64,000 nt of DNA, from positions 4,362,581-4,426,580 of the forward strand of contig NC_007645.1 of assembly GCF_000012985.1 (NCBI RefSeq). The letters are read 5' to 3'. Every line of letters begins with the position of its first letter. Position 1 is the stretch's first letter. Shown here piece after piece: positions 55,845 to 64,000 of the stretch. The position numbers were made by a program, and so were the translations under genes. This DNA comes from Hahella chejuensis KCTC 2396. GTDB lineage: Bacteria > Pseudomonadota > Gammaproteobacteria > Pseudomonadales > Oleiphilaceae. The notes under the pieces are model-generated. The model worked only from the letters and a program-made list of their open reading frames with translations, did not search any database and was not told the origin of the DNA.

Positions 55845-55860
55845 TGGCTCAATATATGTA
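55845..55860 (+). promoter_or_regulatory. Possible sigma-54 promoter of the TRAP operon
   Basis: TGGCTC-N5-ATGTA keeps the GG and the G of the -24/-12 elements with correct spacing but lacks the canonical C at -12 (three mismatches to TGGCAC-N5-TTGCA). It would start transcription near 55871, about 38 nt before the dctP ATG. It fits the nearby sigma-54 activator gene and the sites at 55665-55798, but the match is weak. Confidence 0.35.
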
Positions 55861-55908
55861 TTCTGCCTTCCGGTAGTAGTCGGCAATAAAAAAATTTAGG
55901 GAAATACT

Positions 55909-56982
55909 ATGCAATTACATGGAACCTCATCCTTATCTTCGCGTGCGCTCGCCAAAGTTCTCATTGTCGCCACACTGACTTGCGCAGGGGCGGCGCAGGC
56001 GGCCGACAAAGTACGCTGGAAAATGCAGGCGGCGTACGGCAGCAATCTTCCCGCCCTGGGCGACACGATTCCCGGCGTCATGGAGTCGCTTAACAAAGCC
56101 TCCGGCGGCCGCATCATGATCAAGCACTACGAACCCAACAAACTGGCGCCCACGCTGGACATCACTGAAGCCGTCAAGAGCGGAAAAATCGAAGCCGGCT
56201 ATACTTGGCTCGGGTACGACCAGGGCCGTATCGCCTCTTCCGTCCTGTTCTCTTCCGTCCCCTTCGGCATGGAGCCCTGGGAATATATCGCCTGGTGGTA
56301 TGAAAGCGAAGGCCGCCAGATGGCGGAAAATATCTATCATCGCGACAACATTCATCCCGTTCTGTGCGGCCTGACCGGGCCGGAAACCGCAGGCTGGTTC
56401 AAAAAAGAGATCAATGAACTTGAAGACATCAAAGGCCTGAAAGTCCGTTTCGCCGGCATTGGCGGCCAAATCATGCAGGATCTCGGCGCTTCCGTAACAG
56501 TATTGCCCGGCGGCGAAATCTTCCAGGCGCTGGAAAAAGGCGCCATTGATGCGACGGAATTCTCCCTTCCCGCCGTCGACCAGAAGCTGGGCTTCAACAA
56601 AGTCGCCAAATACAACTACTTCCCCGGCTGGCATCAGCCCCACTCCGCGTTCCACCTGGTGGTCAACAAACAGGAGTGGGACGCCATCTCAGATGGCGAC
56701 AAAGAAATGATCAATATGGCGTGCCAGGCCGGCGTCACCCGCGATCTGGCGCGCAGCGAAGCCATTCAGGGTCGCGCCATGGAGCAATTGGAGGCTGACG
56801 GCGCCGCCGCACGTAGACTGCCGGAGAACATACTGCGCAGTCTGCAGGAAGTGACCAAAAAAGTACTCGATGCAGAAGCCGCCAAAGATGCGGACTTCAA
56901 GAAGGTATACGAAAACCAGCTGGCGTTCGGCGCGCAATATAAGCGCTGGAAGCAGTTGGGATATCTGCCGCGCGACTTCTAA
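55909..56982 (+). CDS. TRAP transporter substrate-binding protein (DctP family)
   Basis: A 357-aa periplasmic binding protein with signal peptide (about 1-31, ending AQAADKV). Typical blocks: VRWKMQAAYGSNLPALGD, EPNKLAPTLDITEAVKSGKIEAGY, VRFAGIGGQIMQDLGASV, GGEIFQALEKGAIDATEFSLP and YNYFPGWHQPHSAFHLVVN. The last block is characteristic of TRAP receptors for monocarboxylate 2-oxo or 2-hydroxy acids. It delivers its ligand to the DctQ-DctM membrane pair encoded next. AGGGA precedes the ATG. A hairpin between this gene and dctQ should give more binding protein than permease. Confidence 0.93.
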   Translation: MQLHGTSSLSSRALAKVLIVATLTCAGAAQAADKVRWKMQAAYGSNLPALGDTIPGVMESLNKASGGRIMIKHYEPNKLAPTLDITEAVKSGKIEAGYTWLGYDQGRIASSVLFSSVPFGMEPWEYIAWWYESEGRQMAENIYHRDNIHPVLCGLTGPETAGWFKKEINELEDIKGLKVRFAGIGGQIMQDLGASVTVLPGGEIFQALEKGAIDATEFSLPAVDQKLGFNKVAKYNYFPGWHQPHSAFHLVVNKQEWDAISDGDKEMINMACQAGVTRDLARSEAIQGRAMEQLEADGAAARRLPENILRSLQEVTKKVLDAEAAKDADFKKVYENQLAFGAQYKRWKQLGYLPRDF

Positions 56983-57052
56983 GCCTGCTGGCTGGACGTT
57001 GCGCAGCGGTGTCTGATTTCCTTGAGGTAAGCAGTACCCATAGCGTTCTAGG

Positions 57053-57095
57053 GTGTCGCTACGACACTTTGTGGGGGCCCGGCCCCCACCTTTTT
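57053..57095 (+). terminator. Hairpin pair between dctP and dctQ genes
   Basis: GTGTCG/CGACAC (57053-57067) is followed by a perfect 9-bp stem GTGGGGGCC/GGCCCCCAC (57071-57089) and then CTTTTT. It looks like a true intrinsic terminator inside the operon, allowing excess dctP mRNA. Confidence 0.85.
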
Positions 57096-57174
57096 CGGCT
57101 GGTGGCCATCCCGTTCCGCCAAAGGGACGCCCGTTTTATAGCCCGCAGTAAGAATAATAAACAGGAGTATCCTT

Positions 57175-57873
57175 ATGCAGGCGCATCCTATTAAGGCTGA
57201 AAGCGCCAACACTGACGCACTGAGCGGCGCATTACCGTCTCAGAGCGAGCTATTGCGTCATGAGCGCGGTCTCAACGCCTCTCCACCCGATTTCTCTCCC
57301 TCATCTTTTGAACGTAAAGACGCTTTCTCCAATTTGAGCGCCGAAGCGACCCCGCCGCCAGAACTGCCGCACACACGACTGTCCAGATTACTGGACACAT
57401 TCATACGCCACATCGGCGAAGCCAGCGCCTGGATCTGGCCCATTCTGATGCTGGTGATTATGACCAACGTCGTGATGCGCTACTTTTTCGGCGAAGGGCG
57501 CATTGAGTTTGAAGAGTTGCAGTGGCATCTGTACGCCATTGGATTCCTTACTGCACTGTCCTATTGCTATCAGTCCGACGACCACGTAAGAGTGGATGTC
57601 GTACATGAGCGCCTGTCTCTGAAATCCCGGTGCTGGATTGAGTTTTTCGGCATATTGTTTTTGCTGATACCGTTTCTTGCGTTACTGACCTATTACGCAT
57701 TTCCCTTCGTTTATGGCGCCTGGCTCAGTGGTGAGCGCTCGTTGTCTCCCGGTGGGCTGCCCTATCGTTGGGCGATCAAAGCGGCGCTACCCGTTGGCTT
57801 GCTGCTTCTCTCTATCGCGACGGCGTCCCGTTTCAGCCGCGTGTTCGTCTATCTTTTCCTGAAACCGAGGTAA
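57175..57873 (+). CDS. TRAP transporter small permease (DctQ family)
   Basis: A 232-aa protein with four hydrophobic helices in its C-terminal two-thirds: ASAWIWPILMLVIMTNVVMRYFF, the QWHLYAIGFLTALSYCY segment with the family's buried histidine, FFGILFLLIPFLALLTYYAF and WAIKAALPVGLLLLSIATA. The first ~75 residues are hydrophilic and Ser/Pro-rich, longer than usual for DctQ. AGGAG stands 8 nt before the ATG at 57175. It partners DctM. Confidence 0.92.
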   Translation: MQAHPIKAESANTDALSGALPSQSELLRHERGLNASPPDFSPSSFERKDAFSNLSAEATPPPELPHTRLSRLLDTFIRHIGEASAWIWPILMLVIMTNVVMRYFFGEGRIEFEELQWHLYAIGFLTALSYCYQSDDHVRVDVVHERLSLKSRCWIEFFGILFLLIPFLALLTYYAFPFVYGAWLSGERSLSPGGLPYRWAIKAALPVGLLLLSIATASRFSRVFVYLFLKPR

Positions 57874-57877
57874 TGCG

Positions 57878-59236
57878 ATGGAGCTGAATGAAGTCCTGGC
57901 CATCGCAATGTTCGCCACATTCATCATTCTTATCTTTTCCGGTTTTCCCGTCGCGTGGTTACTGGGCGGCGTGGCGGTCGTGTTCACCGGCGTCGCCCTG
58001 TTCGCCGACACTTATCTGGACGCATTCGTCGGCATCGATTGGGACTACACCGCGCTTTCGGTAGATCGAATCTGGGGCATCATGAATAACTGGGTGCTGG
58101 TGGCGCTGCCCATGTTCGTCTTTATGGGACAAATGCTCGACCGCTCCGGCGTCGCTGAAAACCTGATGAACGACATCTCCAAGCTGTTCGGCCGCATGAA
58201 CGGAGGAACCGCCGTTGCGGTGGTGATCATCGGGCTGCTGCTGGCCGCCTCCACCGGCATTATTGGAGCGTCGGTCGCGCTGCTAACGCTGTTGGCGCTG
58301 CCGGTGATGTTGAAAAACCACTATCAGTCGGAGCTGGCGGTCGGCTCGGTGTGCGCCGTCGGCACCCTGGGAATCCTGATTCCTCCCAGCATCATGCTGG
58401 TAATGATGGCGGATCAACTGGCCATGTCCGTCGGCGACCTGTTTCTCGGCGCGGTGATGCCTGGCGTACTTCTGGGTTCCGCCTACATCCTTTACATTGT
58501 CGCCCGCGCCAGCTTCGACCCCAGCATCGCGCCCGCCGCCGCAGACGCAGAACCTCTCAGCGGCCAGATCGCTTTAGCCGCCTTACGCTCAATCATGGCG
58601 CCGGCGTTACTGATCCTGGCGGTGCTGGGCTCTATTTTCTTCGGTCTGGCGACCCCCACCGAGGCCTCTGGCGTCGGCGCCTTCGGGGCCACCTTCCTGG
58701 CTTGGCGCAACAAAAAGCTCAATGTAAACATGTTGCGCGATGTCTGCCGCCAGACCAGCAAAACCACCGCATTTATCTTCGCCATCCTGATCGGCGCCAC
58801 CGCTTTCTCCCTGGTATTGCGGGGTCTGGGCGGCGATGAGCTGATTGAAAATGCGCTGACCGGTCTGCCGTTTGGTCCTAACGGCGTCATCATATGCATT
58901 CTGGTTTGTGCGTTTCTGCTCGGCTTTTTCCTGGACTGGATCGAGATCACGCTGATCATTCTGCCGCTGGTGGCGCCGGTGGTGCAGCAACTGGGCTTCG
59001 ATCTGGTGTGGTTCACCGTCATGTTCGCCGTCTGTCTGCAAACGTCCTTCCTGACGCCGCCGGTAGGGTTCGCCCTGTTCTATTGCAAAGGCGTCGCGCC
59101 GCCGGAAATCAAGGTGGGCTCGCTCTATCGCGGCGTTACGCCCTTCATTTTTCTACAGCTGGCCGCCCTGGTGCTCGTATTCATGTGGCCGCAACTGGTC
59201 ACCTGGCTACCCCAGCAAGCCTACGCCAATCCATGA
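57878..59236 (+). CDS. TRAP transporter large permease (DctM family)
   Basis: A 452-aa integral membrane protein with about 12-13 hydrophobic segments. Family motifs are clear: [93 protein letters not shown] and [19 protein letters not shown]. It forms the sodium-coupled transport channel. It starts 4 bp after dctQ. Length is normal. Downstream, 13 bp away, is a CoA-transferase gene, so transported substrate is probably activated to a CoA ester. Confidence 0.95.
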   Translation: MELNEVLAIAMFATFIILIFSGFPVAWLLGGVAVVFTGVALFADTYLDAFVGIDWDYTALSVDRIWGIMNNWVLVALPMFVFMGQMLDRSGVAENLMNDISKLFGRMNGGTAVAVVIIGLLLAASTGIIGASVALLTLLALPVMLKNHYQSELAVGSVCAVGTLGILIPPSIMLVMMADQLAMSVGDLFLGAVMPGVLLGSAYILYIVARASFDPSIAPAAADAEPLSGQIALAALRSIMAPALLILAVLGSIFFGLATPTEASGVGAFGATFLAWRNKKLNVNMLRDVCRQTSKTTAFIFAILIGATAFSLVLRGLGGDELIENALTGLPFGPNGVIICILVCAFLLGFFLDWIEITLIILPLVAPVVQQLGFDLVWFTVMFAVCLQTSFLTPPVGFALFYCKGVAPPEIKVGSLYRGVTPFIFLQLAALVLVFMWPQLVTWLPQQAYANP

Positions 59237-59249
59237 CTCCGAGGTTGTT

Positions 59250-60926
59250 ATGCACCCGAAAGTAATTAGTGCCGAACAAGCAGCTTCCCTGATTGAAAAC
59301 GGACGCACCGTCGCCACCGCAGGCTTCGTCGGCATCGGTTTTCCGGAAACTCTCGCCGTGGCGTTGGAAAAGCGATTTCAGGAAACACAGTCGCCTCGGG
59401 ATCTGACGCTCGTCTACGCGGCGGGACAGGGAGACGGCAAAGAGCGAGGATTGAACCACCTTGGCCATGAAGGATTAGTGAAACGGGTCGTCGGCGGCCA
59501 TTGGGGTCTCGTGCCCAAACTCGGCAAGCTGGCCTGCGAAGGCAAAATCGAAGCCTATAACCTGCCCCAAGGCGTCATCACGCACTTGTATCGCGATATC
59601 GCCGCCGGCAAACCCGGCGTCGTCACCCATGTCGGGCTGCATACTTTCGTTGATCCCAGATACGACGGCGGTCGCATCAACGATAACACGCCTCCGGGAC
59701 TGGTAGAGCTACTCAATGTGGGGGACCAGGAATTTCTACTGTACAAAGCCTTTCCCATCCACGTAGCGCTGCTGCGCGGCACCACCGCCGACCCCAAAGG
59801 CAACATCACCATGGAGAAAGAAGCGATGCCGCTGGAAAGTCTGGCCATCGCCCAGGCCACCCATAACAGCGGCGGCATCGTTATCGTTCAGGTGGAAAGA
59901 CTGACCGCCCGCCACAGCCTGCATCCCTCCCGGGTGCGCATCCCCGGCATCCTGGTGGATAAAGTCGTGGTGGCGCCGCCCGAACACCATCAACAGACAT
60001 TTGCGGAAAGCTATAACCCGGCTTACAGCGGCGAGATTAATCTGCACTTCTGCGATCACAAAGCGGCGTTGGATATACGCAAGTTGATTTGCCGCCGCGC
60101 AGTGATGGAGCTGCGCCCCGGCGCCATCGTCAATCTCGGAATCGGGATGCCCGAGACCATGGCGACCGTAGCGACGGAAGAAGGCCTGATGGATGAAGTC
60201 ACACTGACGATCGAACCTGGCGGCATCGGCGGATTTCCCGCCGGCGGCCTCAGTTTTGGCGCAGTGATGAACGCCGAGGCGATTATCGACCACCCCTCCC
60301 AGTTCGATTTTTACGATGGCGGCGGCCTGGACCAGGCGTTCCTGGGCATGGCGCAGATGGACAGTGAGGGCAACGTCAATGTCAGCCGCTTCAGCCAGCG
60401 CATGTCCGGCGCCGGCGGTTTTATCAATATCAGCCAGAACGCCAAGGAAGTGTACTTTCTCGGCGCCTTTCTGGCGGGCGACTACGACATCCGCATCACC
60501 GGCAATGGATTGGAGTTCGGCGTTGCGGACGCCACCATGAAACTGGTGAACAACGTCGAACATCTCACCTTCAGCGGTCGCTACGCTCTGGAGCGCGGTC
60601 AAAAGGTCACCTACATTACTGAGCGATGTGTTTTTCGTCTGAGGCCAGACGGCCTGGAGCTGACTGAAATTGCACCCGGAGTGCAGATTGACCGGGATAT
60701 TCTCGCCCATATGGGGTTCCGCCCACGTATTTCTCCCAAGCTGAAGATCATGCCTATCGAACTGTTTCGCAGCGGCATGATGCACTTAAAACTGCCTTTC
60801 ACCGACAGCGCATCACCGCCTGAAGTGTCGCCACTCCCCTTGTGCGACGACGGAACCGAAGCAATCGATGAGGCGCTGGAGCGCCGCTACCATAGCGCTC
60901 TTAACATAGAAGCTTCGCGGGATTGA
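59250..60926 (+). CDS. Family-I CoA-transferase (acetate/propionate type)
   Basis: A 558-aa fused alpha-beta CoA-transferase of the YdiF/Pct type. The alpha half begins [26 protein letters not shown] and includes [28 protein letters not shown]; the beta half contains [14 protein letters not shown] and the catalytic glutamate E322 in [11 protein letters not shown], followed by [20 protein letters not shown]. Such enzymes move CoA from acetyl-CoA or propionyl-CoA to short-chain acids, including lactate and hydroxyacids for Pct. Its position directly after the TRAP genes suggests it activates the imported acid. Its stop directly abuts the stop of the convergent ThDP enzyme gene. Confidence 0.93.
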   Translation: MHPKVISAEQAASLIENGRTVATAGFVGIGFPETLAVALEKRFQETQSPRDLTLVYAAGQGDGKERGLNHLGHEGLVKRVVGGHWGLVPKLGKLACEGKIEAYNLPQGVITHLYRDIAAGKPGVVTHVGLHTFVDPRYDGGRINDNTPPGLVELLNVGDQEFLLYKAFPIHVALLRGTTADPKGNITMEKEAMPLESLAIAQATHNSGGIVIVQVERLTARHSLHPSRVRIPGILVDKVVVAPPEHHQQTFAESYNPAYSGEINLHFCDHKAALDIRKLICRRAVMELRPGAIVNLGIGMPETMATVATEEGLMDEVTLTIEPGGIGGFPAGGLSFGAVMNAEAIIDHPSQFDFYDGGGLDQAFLGMAQMDSEGNVNVSRFSQRMSGAGGFINISQNAKEVYFLGAFLAGDYDIRITGNGLEFGVADATMKLVNNVEHLTFSGRYALERGQKVTYITERCVFRLRPDGLELTEIAPGVQIDRDILAHMGFRPRISPKLKIMPIELFRSGMMHLKLPFTDSASPPEVSPLPLCDDGTEAIDEALERRYHSALNIEASRD

Positions 60927-62714
60927 TTAGACGGATATTGAGCCTTTACGGAAGTCCGAATGATCCAGGATCGCATTGATCAATACCGGCCGGCCCTGGC
61001 GCGCCAGCGCTTTCGCCTCCTGCAAGACAGGCGCGATATCCGATGGCTTGTCCAGTAGAAAGCCCACTCCGCCATAACCTTCAGCAACTTTGTGGTATTC
61101 CGTGCGGCGCAACATGACGCCAACGTCATCCTGCAGTATCGTCACCTGATCACGGGCAATCTGGCTCCAGCAGGCGTCATTGCCCACCACCGCTATCACG
61201 CCGATGTTATGGCGAACGAAAGTATCGAATTCCGCGAGGGAGTATGCGCAGGAGCCATCGCCGTAGATCAGCCATAGCTCCACCCCTTGCGTGGCCGCTG
61301 CGGCGCCCAGTACAAAACCGCCGCCGACGCCAAGCGTCCCGAACACGCCGGGGTCAAGCCAACTTAATGGCGAGCGGGGGCGCAGGGTGTAGGCGGCGGT
61401 GGCGACAAAATCGCCGCCGTCGGCGATGATCGCGCTTTTCTCGTCCAGCGCCGTATCAATTTGCAACAACAGATCCAGAGGATTGATGCGTCCTCCTTCG
61501 GTCAGAGCCTGCGTGCGAATATCTTTTTCTCTCTGCCGATCCCGCTCGCGCAGCGACTGCAGCCATTCGGCGTCCCATTGTTTCGTCTCCCCCCATGATT
61601 CCGCCAATTGCATAAGAAAGGCGGCGGGATCACCCCAGACCGGGATCGTGGGCAGGCGATTTTTAAACAGGTCCTCACGCTGCGCGTTCACCGACACCAG
61701 CGTCGTCTTGCGGGAAATATGAGAGCCGTAATCAAGACGAAAATCACAAGGCGCGCCAGCCAATAAAACCCAATCCGCCTCGCGCAACGCCTGCTTGCGA
61801 TGATGCTTTACCTGCAACGGGTGATCCGGCCCCAGCAGCCCCCGAGCCATGCCCGAGAGATAGACCGGCGCGCCTAACGTCTCAATCGCTGAAGCAAGCT
61901 TGTCCGCCTGATCGGGATGACGCAGCGCCTGACCGCCGATCACCATAGCAGGGCGTTTCGCCTTGCGCAGGGATGGCGCCGCCACCGCCGCCAGCGACTT
62001 ATTTTTAGCCGCATCGATCAGGTCCATAGACATGTCCGCAGCAGTATGGCGCAGAGCGCGCAATGTGTTACGTTGCGGAGAATCCTGGGCGCCCTTGAAC
62101 ATCTGCTCCGCATGAAAGTCCAGATACCATTGCACCGCCTTCCCGCCAAGGCTTCCTTTCCCCTGCTCTCCCCCCTTCACGCCATACCATTCCCGGACAA
62201 CCTCCTCCGGATACAGCACATCAATGGGAAGCTCAACGAATGTGGGTCCGGGCGCGCCAGCGCAAGCAACTCTGAACGCCTCCCGTAACGTCGGCGCAAT
62301 GTCGCGGACCTTCTCCACCGCAAAGCACTGTTTGACCGTCGTTTCCAGCAGTCCGGTCTGGTCTATATCCTGCAATGACCCGCGTCCGCGCAGCACCGTG
62401 GCGCTGGCGCCGCCAAGCAGAATCAACGGAGACTGCGCCATTTGCGCATTTTTCAGGGCGGTGACTGCATTGGTGACCCCCGGGCCAGCCGTCACCGCCG
62501 CCACACCCGGTATTCCAGTCAAGCGCGCATAGGCGTCGGCGGCGAATACCGCGCTCGCCTCATGCCTGGCGTCAATCACCTGCATGCCGGCCTTGCGACA
62601 ACCGGAAAGAATGGGAGAAATATGCCCTCCGCATAAAGTAAACAACGCTCCAACGCCATGCTCCAATAACGTCTCAGCCACCAGATCGCCACCGTGTTTC
62701 ATATGCAAGTCCAT
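60927..62714 (-). CDS. ThDP enzyme of the ILVBL/2-hydroxyacyl-CoA lyase type
   Basis: A 595-aa thiamine-diphosphate enzyme with the acetolactate-synthase architecture: N-terminal PYR domain with the activating glutamate E52 (DARHEASAVFAADAYARLTG), central domain (RPAMVIGGQALRHPDQADKL), and C-terminal PP domain with the ThDP motif GDGSCAYS...VGNDACW. The segments GGHISPIL, NAQMAQSPLILLGGA, RGLLGPDHPL, WLDPGVFGTLGVGGGF and the end HSDFRKGSISV recall animal ILVBL (HACL2), an enzyme that cleaves 2-hydroxyacyl-CoA to an aldehyde and formyl-CoA. A 2-oxoacid carboligase role remains possible. It converges on the CoA-transferase. Starts at 62714 or 62702 are both possible. Confidence 0.88.
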   Translation of the reverse strand: MDLHMKHGGDLVAETLLEHGVGALFTLCGGHISPILSGCRKAGMQVIDARHEASAVFAADAYARLTGIPGVAAVTAGPGVTNAVTALKNAQMAQSPLILLGGASATVLRGRGSLQDIDQTGLLETTVKQCFAVEKVRDIAPTLREAFRVACAGAPGPTFVELPIDVLYPEEVVREWYGVKGGEQGKGSLGGKAVQWYLDFHAEQMFKGAQDSPQRNTLRALRHTAADMSMDLIDAAKNKSLAAVAAPSLRKAKRPAMVIGGQALRHPDQADKLASAIETLGAPVYLSGMARGLLGPDHPLQVKHHRKQALREADWVLLAGAPCDFRLDYGSHISRKTTLVSVNAQREDLFKNRLPTIPVWGDPAAFLMQLAESWGETKQWDAEWLQSLRERDRQREKDIRTQALTEGGRINPLDLLLQIDTALDEKSAIIADGGDFVATAAYTLRPRSPLSWLDPGVFGTLGVGGGFVLGAAAATQGVELWLIYGDGSCAYSLAEFDTFVRHNIGVIAVVGNDACWSQIARDQVTILQDDVGVMLRRTEYHKVAEGYGGVGFLLDKPSDIAPVLQEAKALARQGRPVLINAILDHSDFRKGSISV

Positions 62715-63031
62715 TCCCTGTTCCGTTTCTGATTATTGTTTCAAGAACCTTAAACCAAGCCGTCTCAACTGGCCAACTCAAACTCACCAATCCCCTCTCG
62801 GCCTTATGGCGGTAGTAAGGCGGGATAGGCTCATGTATCCTTAAGCCACACTTGAATTTACAAATGATTTGCAAAACCGCATTGGCCGACAGCCTTTTTA
62901 TTTCAAGGGGTTTGAGCCATATGGGGGAATCATGTTTTAAGCCGTCGACATACTTCGCATGACGGCTTTCAGCGTCGAACGGCGCTTGAATATTAAGTTT
63001 ATTTTCAACACCAAAGGAAAGAGGCGCGACC
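62715..63031. other. Divergent intergenic region with inverted repeat
   Basis: About 317 bp between the ThDP enzyme (minus) and the DUF6484 gene (plus). AAGCCGTC (62939-62946) and GACGGCTT (62961-62968) form an 8-bp inverted repeat with a 14-nt spacer about 65 bp before the DUF6484 ATG; it could be an operator or a leader hairpin. No gene or clear promoter consensus is seen. Confidence 0.5.
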
Positions 63032-63514
63032 ATGGGTGCAGTCAACGAATTATTTGAATCCGTAGCGGAAACCGCCGCCACGCCAGTTATAGGAAAACTG
63101 GTGGAAGTGGATGCTAAAGGTCGCGCATGGATTGACTTCCCCGGCAACAGCGAAGGCGCACTGCTCGCCAAAACCACCATCACCCTCCCCCCCAGCCAGG
63201 CCGTTCCAGGCCAACAGTTGCTGATGTTATTCGAAGGCGGGCGCAAAAAATCCCCCGTCATTATCGGCGTCGTTGGCGAAGCGCTGGTTCCCAATGAAAG
63301 TCAGACAGTCGTGCTGCCTGTGGGTAAGACAGATGGCGCCGTTATAGATGGTAAAAAAGTACGTTTCGACGCGCGCGATGAAATTCAATTGGTGTGCGGC
63401 AAAAGCAGCATCCTGCTGCGAGCCGATGGCAAGGTCGTCATCAAAGGCAAAGATATTTTGAACCGCGCCATGTCATCCAACAAAATCAAAGGCGCTAACG
63501 TCGCGATCAACTAA
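63032..63514 (+). CDS. DUF6484-domain protein (T6SS-associated)
   Basis: A 160-aa soluble protein. The opening region VIGKLVEVDAKGRAWIDFPGN, the SPVIIGVVGEAL segment and the beta-rich end with IQLVCGKSSILLRADGKVVIKGKDILNRA match the DUF6484 pattern commonly found beside VgrG, DUF4150 and effector genes; the last part resembles a gp5/VgrG-type beta segment. GAGG precedes the ATG. It is followed 68 bp later by a DUF4150 gene, so the pair probably opens a T6SS spike or effector module that continues past the window. Confidence 0.85.
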   Translation: MGAVNELFESVAETAATPVIGKLVEVDAKGRAWIDFPGNSEGALLAKTTITLPPSQAVPGQQLLMLFEGGRKKSPVIIGVVGEALVPNESQTVVLPVGKTDGAVIDGKKVRFDARDEIQLVCGKSSILLRADGKVVIKGKDILNRAMSSNKIKGANVAIN

Positions 63515-63582
63515 GAACGGTTGCGTCAAAGGCGACGCTGGGCGAATATACACGAGATTTCAAGAGATTAAGGAATATAGCA

Positions 63583-64000
63583 ATGGGCGTTACAGTCGGC
63601 GTAAATCATATGTCCGTGGTGCACAAGGACAGCGGTGGAGTGACCATCTGTTTCCCGGACGTCTGTAAAACCCCCACACCGGGCGGCCCTGTTCCGATCC
63701 CCTACCCCAACATCGCCATGTCCAGCAACTCGGCGAAAGGCGCCAAGAAGGTCAAGTGCGACGGCAATCCGGTGTGTCTGAAAGATTCCAACTTCTCAAC
63801 CAGTACTGGCGACGAAGGCGGAACGGCGGGCGGCGGCATCGCTTCCGGCACCATCAAGAACAAGGCGGAGTTTTCCATGTATTCCTTCGACACCAAGTTC
63901 GAAGGGAAAAACGTGCCGCGCGCCTTTGACATCATGCTTCATAACAAAATGAATACGCCGCCTTTCCCTGTGCTGCAGAAGCCCATCATAGCGATGCCGA
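63583..64000 (+). CDS. DUF4150 PAAR-like protein, cut by window edge
   Basis: From the ATG at 63583 (AAGGA 9 nt upstream) the frame stays open to the window end, 139 codons. The N-terminal part is a clear DUF4150/PAAR-like domain: VNHMSVVHKDSGGVTICFPDVCKTPTPGGPVPIPYPNIAMSS, then KGAKKVKCDGNPVCLKDSNFSTSTGDEGGTAGGG, and ASGTIKNKAEFSMYSFDTKFEGKNVPRAFDIMLHN. Such proteins cap the VgrG spike and often carry a C-terminal effector domain or a cargo. The C-terminal extension is outside the window, so the effector type is unknown. Confidence 0.9.
   Translation, partial: MGVTVGVNHMSVVHKDSGGVTICFPDVCKTPTPGGPVPIPYPNIAMSSNSAKGAKKVKCDGNPVCLKDSNFSTSTGDEGGTAGGGIASGTIKNKAEFSMYSFDTKFEGKNVPRAFDIMLHNKMNTPPFPVLQKPIIAMP

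Noticed and set aside
57009-57194. 61-codon frame between dctP and dctQ
   Set aside because: It runs through the terminator hairpins and into dctQ; no ribosome site.
59736-60785. 349-codon minus-strand frame inside the CoA-transferase gene
   Set aside because: Antisense shadow; the plus-strand frame has clear catalytic motifs.

Overview
The window looks like a chromosome segment of a marine gammaproteobacterium. Gene content fits a Hahella-like organism of the Oceanospirillales: a type VI secretion system (T6SS) cluster, many large sensor kinases and c-di-GMP proteins, a TRAP transporter, and a secreted lipase with its foldase. The organism assignment is inference from gene content and codon style; no rRNA or marker gene is present.

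Layout. (1) 1-6780: a visibly AT-richer, all-minus-strand accessory block. It holds one 429-aa protein that looks like a candidate toxin/effector, an orphan frameshifted copy of its C-terminal tip, four full-length members of one paralogous family (immunity candidates) and one truncated fifth copy, with duplicated terminators and a 459-bp near-identical direct repeat. (2) 6781-7626: no convincing gene. (3) 7627-14616: a sigma-54 activator, an unknown coiled-coil-like protein, then two response regulators (one with GGDEF-EAL) and a histidine kinase with an ethylene-receptor-type membrane domain. (4) 14777-26890: a secreted S15-type hydrolase, an autotransporter-like outer-membrane protein, a CHASE-PAS-PAS kinase, and a minus-strand set of Ser/Thr kinase, caspase-fold lipoprotein and hydrolase lipoprotein. 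(5) 27171-39090: T6SS operon tssA-tssB-tssC1-tssC2-tssE-tssF-tssG-clpV, followed by an IS200/RAYT-like protein that has lost its HUH catalytic histidines. tssD/hcp, tssI/vgrG and the tssJKLM membrane-complex genes are absent here and must lie elsewhere. (6) 39127-45324: small metabolic genes, a LysR regulator, RidA-like protein, lipase plus foldase, and two DUF4136 lipoproteins. (7) 45480-53837: a minus-strand operon of TonB-dependent receptor, YfiR-like protein, hybrid kinase and two receivers, divergent from a REC-EAL protein, then an HD protein. (8) 54131-62714: a PAS sigma-54 activator, a TRAP transporter (P, Q, M), a family-I CoA-transferase, and a convergent ThDP enzyme of the ILVBL/2-hydroxyacyl-CoA lyase type, together suggesting uptake and CoA-dependent breakdown of a hydroxy or keto acid. 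(9) 63032-64000: DUF6484 and DUF4150 (PAAR-like) genes, probably the start of a second T6SS spike/effector module.

The main themes are T6SS with possible effector-immunity turnover, dense two-component/c-di-GMP signalling, and one organic-acid utilisation locus under probable sigma-54 control.
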